In this document: positions 6,858 through 8,815 of the stretch, in pieces | How the letters are laid out: each line of letters opens with the position of its first letter | Numbering within the stretch: position 1 is the first letter of the stretch | Source: Clostridium sp. CAG:1219 | GTDB taxonomy: Bacteria > Bacillota > Clostridia > TANB77 > CAG-465 | NCBI GenBank assembly: GCA_000433335.1 | Contig: HF996723.1 | Span: forward strand, 6,957-15,771 | Reading direction: 5' to 3' | Length of the DNA: 8,815 nt | The notes under the pieces: generated by a model | What the model was told of the DNA's origin: nothing | The model's input: the letters and a program-made list of their open reading frames with translations, nothing else | The model's database searches: none | Position numbers and translations under genes: made by a program

Positions 6858-7751
6858 ATGGATTTTTTAAAATATAGATATGTTGCAATAGTTTTTTCTC
6901 TTCTTGTTATAATAGGTGGAATAACTTATGGTCTTTTGACAGGATATAAATTTGATATCGATTTTAAAGGTGGAGTAGTAATTGAAACTGATATAAAAGA
7001 GGAATTTGATAACAATGAAATGCAAAATCTTATCAAAAACATAACAGGTGAATCTCCACTAATTCAAAAAACTACAGGTGGAGAAAATAGAGTTACAATA
7101 ACATTAGAACCTATATCTAGTGAACAAGAAACAGCAGTTATAGAAGCACTAAAAGATAAATATAAAAATATGGAAGAACCATCAACTAGAAATATTCAAC
7201 CAGCGTATGGTAGAGATTTGATTAATTCAGCGCTTCTTGCAATAGGTGTTTCAGTTGTCCTAATACTTATATACATATGTATAAGATTTAAAACACTAGG
7301 TGTAGCAGCTGCAATTTCAGCAATAATTGCACTACTACATGATACATTATTTTTAATAGCAGTTTATGGTATATTTAAATTTCCTATAAATTCTGTATTT
7401 GTTGCTGTAGCGCTTACAATAATAGGATATTCTATAAACGATACTATAGTAATATATGATAGAATAAGAGAAAATAAGAGAAAATTAAATCTTGCCAAAG
7501 ATTTAAAGAAAACTATAAATACAAGTCTTAGTGAGTGTATGACAAGAACTATATATACATCTTTAACTACTGTTGCGGTTGTTATAGTTATGTATATACT
7601 TGCAGCACTTAATGGCCAACAAGTATTGATGCAATTTTCTTTGCCACTTGTTATAGGTGTATTAGTTGGTACATATTCATCAATATTTATAGCAACATCA
7701 CTTTGGTATATGTTCTCTAATATAAAAATTAGAAAAGAAAATAAAGATTAA
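6858..7751 (+). CDS. secF: Protein translocase subunit SecF
   Basis: Partner of SecD in the SecDF export complex. The 297 residues match the usual SecF length. TM1 is at about 8-28, followed by GYKFDIDFKGGVVIETD at 29-45 (the usual GIDFKGG region), a periplasmic-type P4 loop to about 117, then five helices. Family motifs: LTIIGYSINDTIVIYDRIREN at 186-206 and a SECMTRTIYTSLTT block at 225-238. Its ribosome binding site GGAGG (6844-6848) lies inside the last secD codons, and the two genes are one base apart, so translation is probably coupled. No internal promoter is evident. Keeping secD and secF as separate genes differs from the fused SecDF of Bacillus. Confidence 0.96.
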   Translation: MDFLKYRYVAIVFSLLVIIGGITYGLLTGYKFDIDFKGGVVIETDIKEEFDNNEMQNLIKNITGESPLIQKTTGGENRVTITLEPISSEQETAVIEALKDKYKNMEEPSTRNIQPAYGRDLINSALLAIGVSVVLILIYICIRFKTLGVAAAISAIIALLHDTLFLIAVYGIFKFPINSVFVAVALTIIGYSINDTIVIYDRIRENKRKLNLAKDLKKTINTSLSECMTRTIYTSLTTVAVVIVMYILAALNGQQVLMQFSLPLVIGVLVGTYSSIFIATSLWYMFSNIKIRKENKD

Positions 7752-7794
7752 AATATAAAAAAATAATATAGATAGTAAGAGAGGGAGTCGTACT

Positions 7795-8754
7795 ATGAAA
7801 AACATATTGATTAATAAAATAATTAAAGTTGGTTTATTATTATATATGTTTTTTAATATGACTTCTTTTATTTTTGCCGATATTGGTGGATTTAATTCAT
7901 ATGATGATTTTGGATCATCTTATGGTTATTCGGATGGTTCGTCTTCAATATTTGGAGATTATTCTAGCAATTATAATGATGATTTATTTGGAAATTCTTA
8001 TAATAATGATTACTATTATCGTAGAAATCATAGTGATTCTTCTTCCATCCTTACACTTATAATAATTGCTTTAGTTGTAATAGTAGCTATATGTGCAATA
8101 ACATATTTTGTTTATATATTAATAGTAAGAAAAAATGGTAGACATGAACTTAATGCAATAGATGACATGGGACTTCCAAATAAAAATATAAATGAAATTC
8201 TATTTAGAATTAAACAAAATGATATACATTTTGACGAAGAGAAATTTGAAAAAATGGTAAAAGCTGTATTTATAAAGCTTCAAACTTCATGGTCAGAAAG
8301 AAATATTGAGGAGGTTAGGGAATACGAAACTCCTGAACTTTTTGAACAACATTTAAATCAGATAAATGAACTAAAAAAACAAGGAAAAATTAATAAAATA
8401 GAAGAAATAGAAGTAAATCATGTTCATATAAAAGATTATAAATGCGAAAATGATAAGGAGATAATTACAACTGAAGTATCATCTAGAATGAAAGATTATA
8501 TTATAGATGAAGAAACTAAAAAAGTAATAAAGGGAAACGCATCATCATATTGGAGAATGGTGTACGAATTAAAATTTGCAAGAAAAATTGGTACCACAAA
8601 GGAAAACAATAAAAACATTATATGTAAAAATTGTGGCAGCTTGATTGAAGGAAGTGCAACACTAAGATGTGAACATTGTGGAAGTGTTATAGTGCAAGAT
8701 GATTATACATGGGCACTTGCCAGCATTGAAAACATAAAACAAAATAGATTATAA
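7795..8754 (+). CDS. Tim44-like domain membrane protein with C-terminal zinc ribbon
   Basis: The 319-residue protein starts with a hydrophobic signal-like segment (about 8-29, possible cleavage after FIFA before DIGGF). Next comes a low-complexity region at 30-82 rich in G, S, Y, N and D, then one strong membrane helix (84-111) and a soluble region at about 140-265. That region, with FDEEKFEKMVKAVFIKLQTSW, ETPELFEQHLNQI and a WRMVYELKF strand, resembles the Tim44-like domain found in bacterial membrane proteins. A C-terminal zinc ribbon follows (C277, C280, C292, C295). This topology puts the low-complexity part outside and the Tim44-like domain and zinc ribbon in the cytoplasm, if the signal is cleaved or acts as a first helix. 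GAGGGAG (7781-7787) sets the start. It follows secF by 43 bp with no evident terminator or promoter, so co-transcription with secDF is likely. The biochemical role is unknown. Confidence 0.75.
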   Translation: MKNILINKIIKVGLLLYMFFNMTSFIFADIGGFNSYDDFGSSYGYSDGSSSIFGDYSSNYNDDLFGNSYNNDYYYRRNHSDSSSILTLIIIALVVIVAICAITYFVYILIVRKNGRHELNAIDDMGLPNKNINEILFRIKQNDIHFDEEKFEKMVKAVFIKLQTSWSERNIEEVREYETPELFEQHLNQINELKKQGKINKIEEIEVNHVHIKDYKCENDKEIITTEVSSRMKDYIIDEETKKVIKGNASSYWRMVYELKFARKIGTTKENNKNIICKNCGSLIEGSATLRCEHCGSVIVQDDYTWALASIENIKQNRL

Positions 8755-8771
8755 ATTAGGAGATATAAAAT

Positions 8772-8815
8772 ATGGTTAATGTATCCATTATAATTAATAT
8801 TTTTTTAGTAATTTT
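8772..8815 (+). CDS. Start of an unidentified gene, cut by the window edge
   Basis: An ATG at 8772 has AGGAGA at 8758-8763 eight bases upstream and stays open to the window end. The 14 complete codons read MVNVSIIINIFLVI, a hydrophobic start consistent with a signal sequence or membrane helix. It lies 17 bp after the Tim44-like gene and so probably belongs to the same transcription unit. Too little is present to name a family. Confidence 0.55.
   Translation, partial: MVNVSIIINIFLVI

Noticed and set aside
7874..8062. A second frame overlapping the Tim44-like gene, rich in M, I and L
   Set aside because: It is an out-of-frame reading of the low-complexity Tyr/Asn/Asp codons, with no ribosome binding site of its own.

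Overview
The window is AT-rich (roughly 30% GC by eye) and comes from a strict anaerobe, most likely a Clostridia-type Firmicute. The reasons are a trimeric electron-bifurcating-type [FeFe] hydrogenase, separate secD and secF genes, strong GGAGG-type ribosome binding sites, consensus TTGACT/TATAAT promoters and U-tailed intrinsic terminators. I cannot name the species.

Layout: (1) Positions 1-3706, minus strand: an operon hydC-hydB-hydA encoding a NuoE-like subunit, a NuoF-like flavin/NAD subunit and the catalytic [FeFe] hydrogenase, whose 3' end lies beyond the left edge. (2) Positions 3707-3992: a divergent control region of 286 bp. It holds a near-consensus promoter pointing toward hyd, a hairpin with a T-tract like an intrinsic terminator, a second promoter immediately before hydC, and a promoter for pyrH on the other strand. 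(3) Positions 3993-5458, plus strand: pyrH (UMP kinase) and a membrane protein with a bacterial PH-like domain, ended by a clear intrinsic terminator. (4) Positions 5500-8815, plus strand: a consensus promoter followed by secD, secF, a secreted or membrane-anchored Tim44-like zinc-ribbon protein, and the first codons of another gene cut by the right edge.

The hydrogenase subunits would form one soluble complex that couples H2 turnover to NAD(H) and ferredoxin. SecD and SecF form the membrane complex that helps pull exported proteins across the membrane. The Tim44-like protein shares their apparent transcription unit and may act in the same membrane-biogenesis setting, which is inference only.

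The points most worth a second look are the altered H-cluster L1 motif in HydA (TSCSSGW, with serine where a cluster-ligating cysteine is expected), the possible small RNA or attenuated leader upstream of hydC, and the Tim44-like gene behind secDF. Most of the rest is recognisable housekeeping and energy-metabolism content. I see no mobile element, CRISPR array, tRNA or rRNA.
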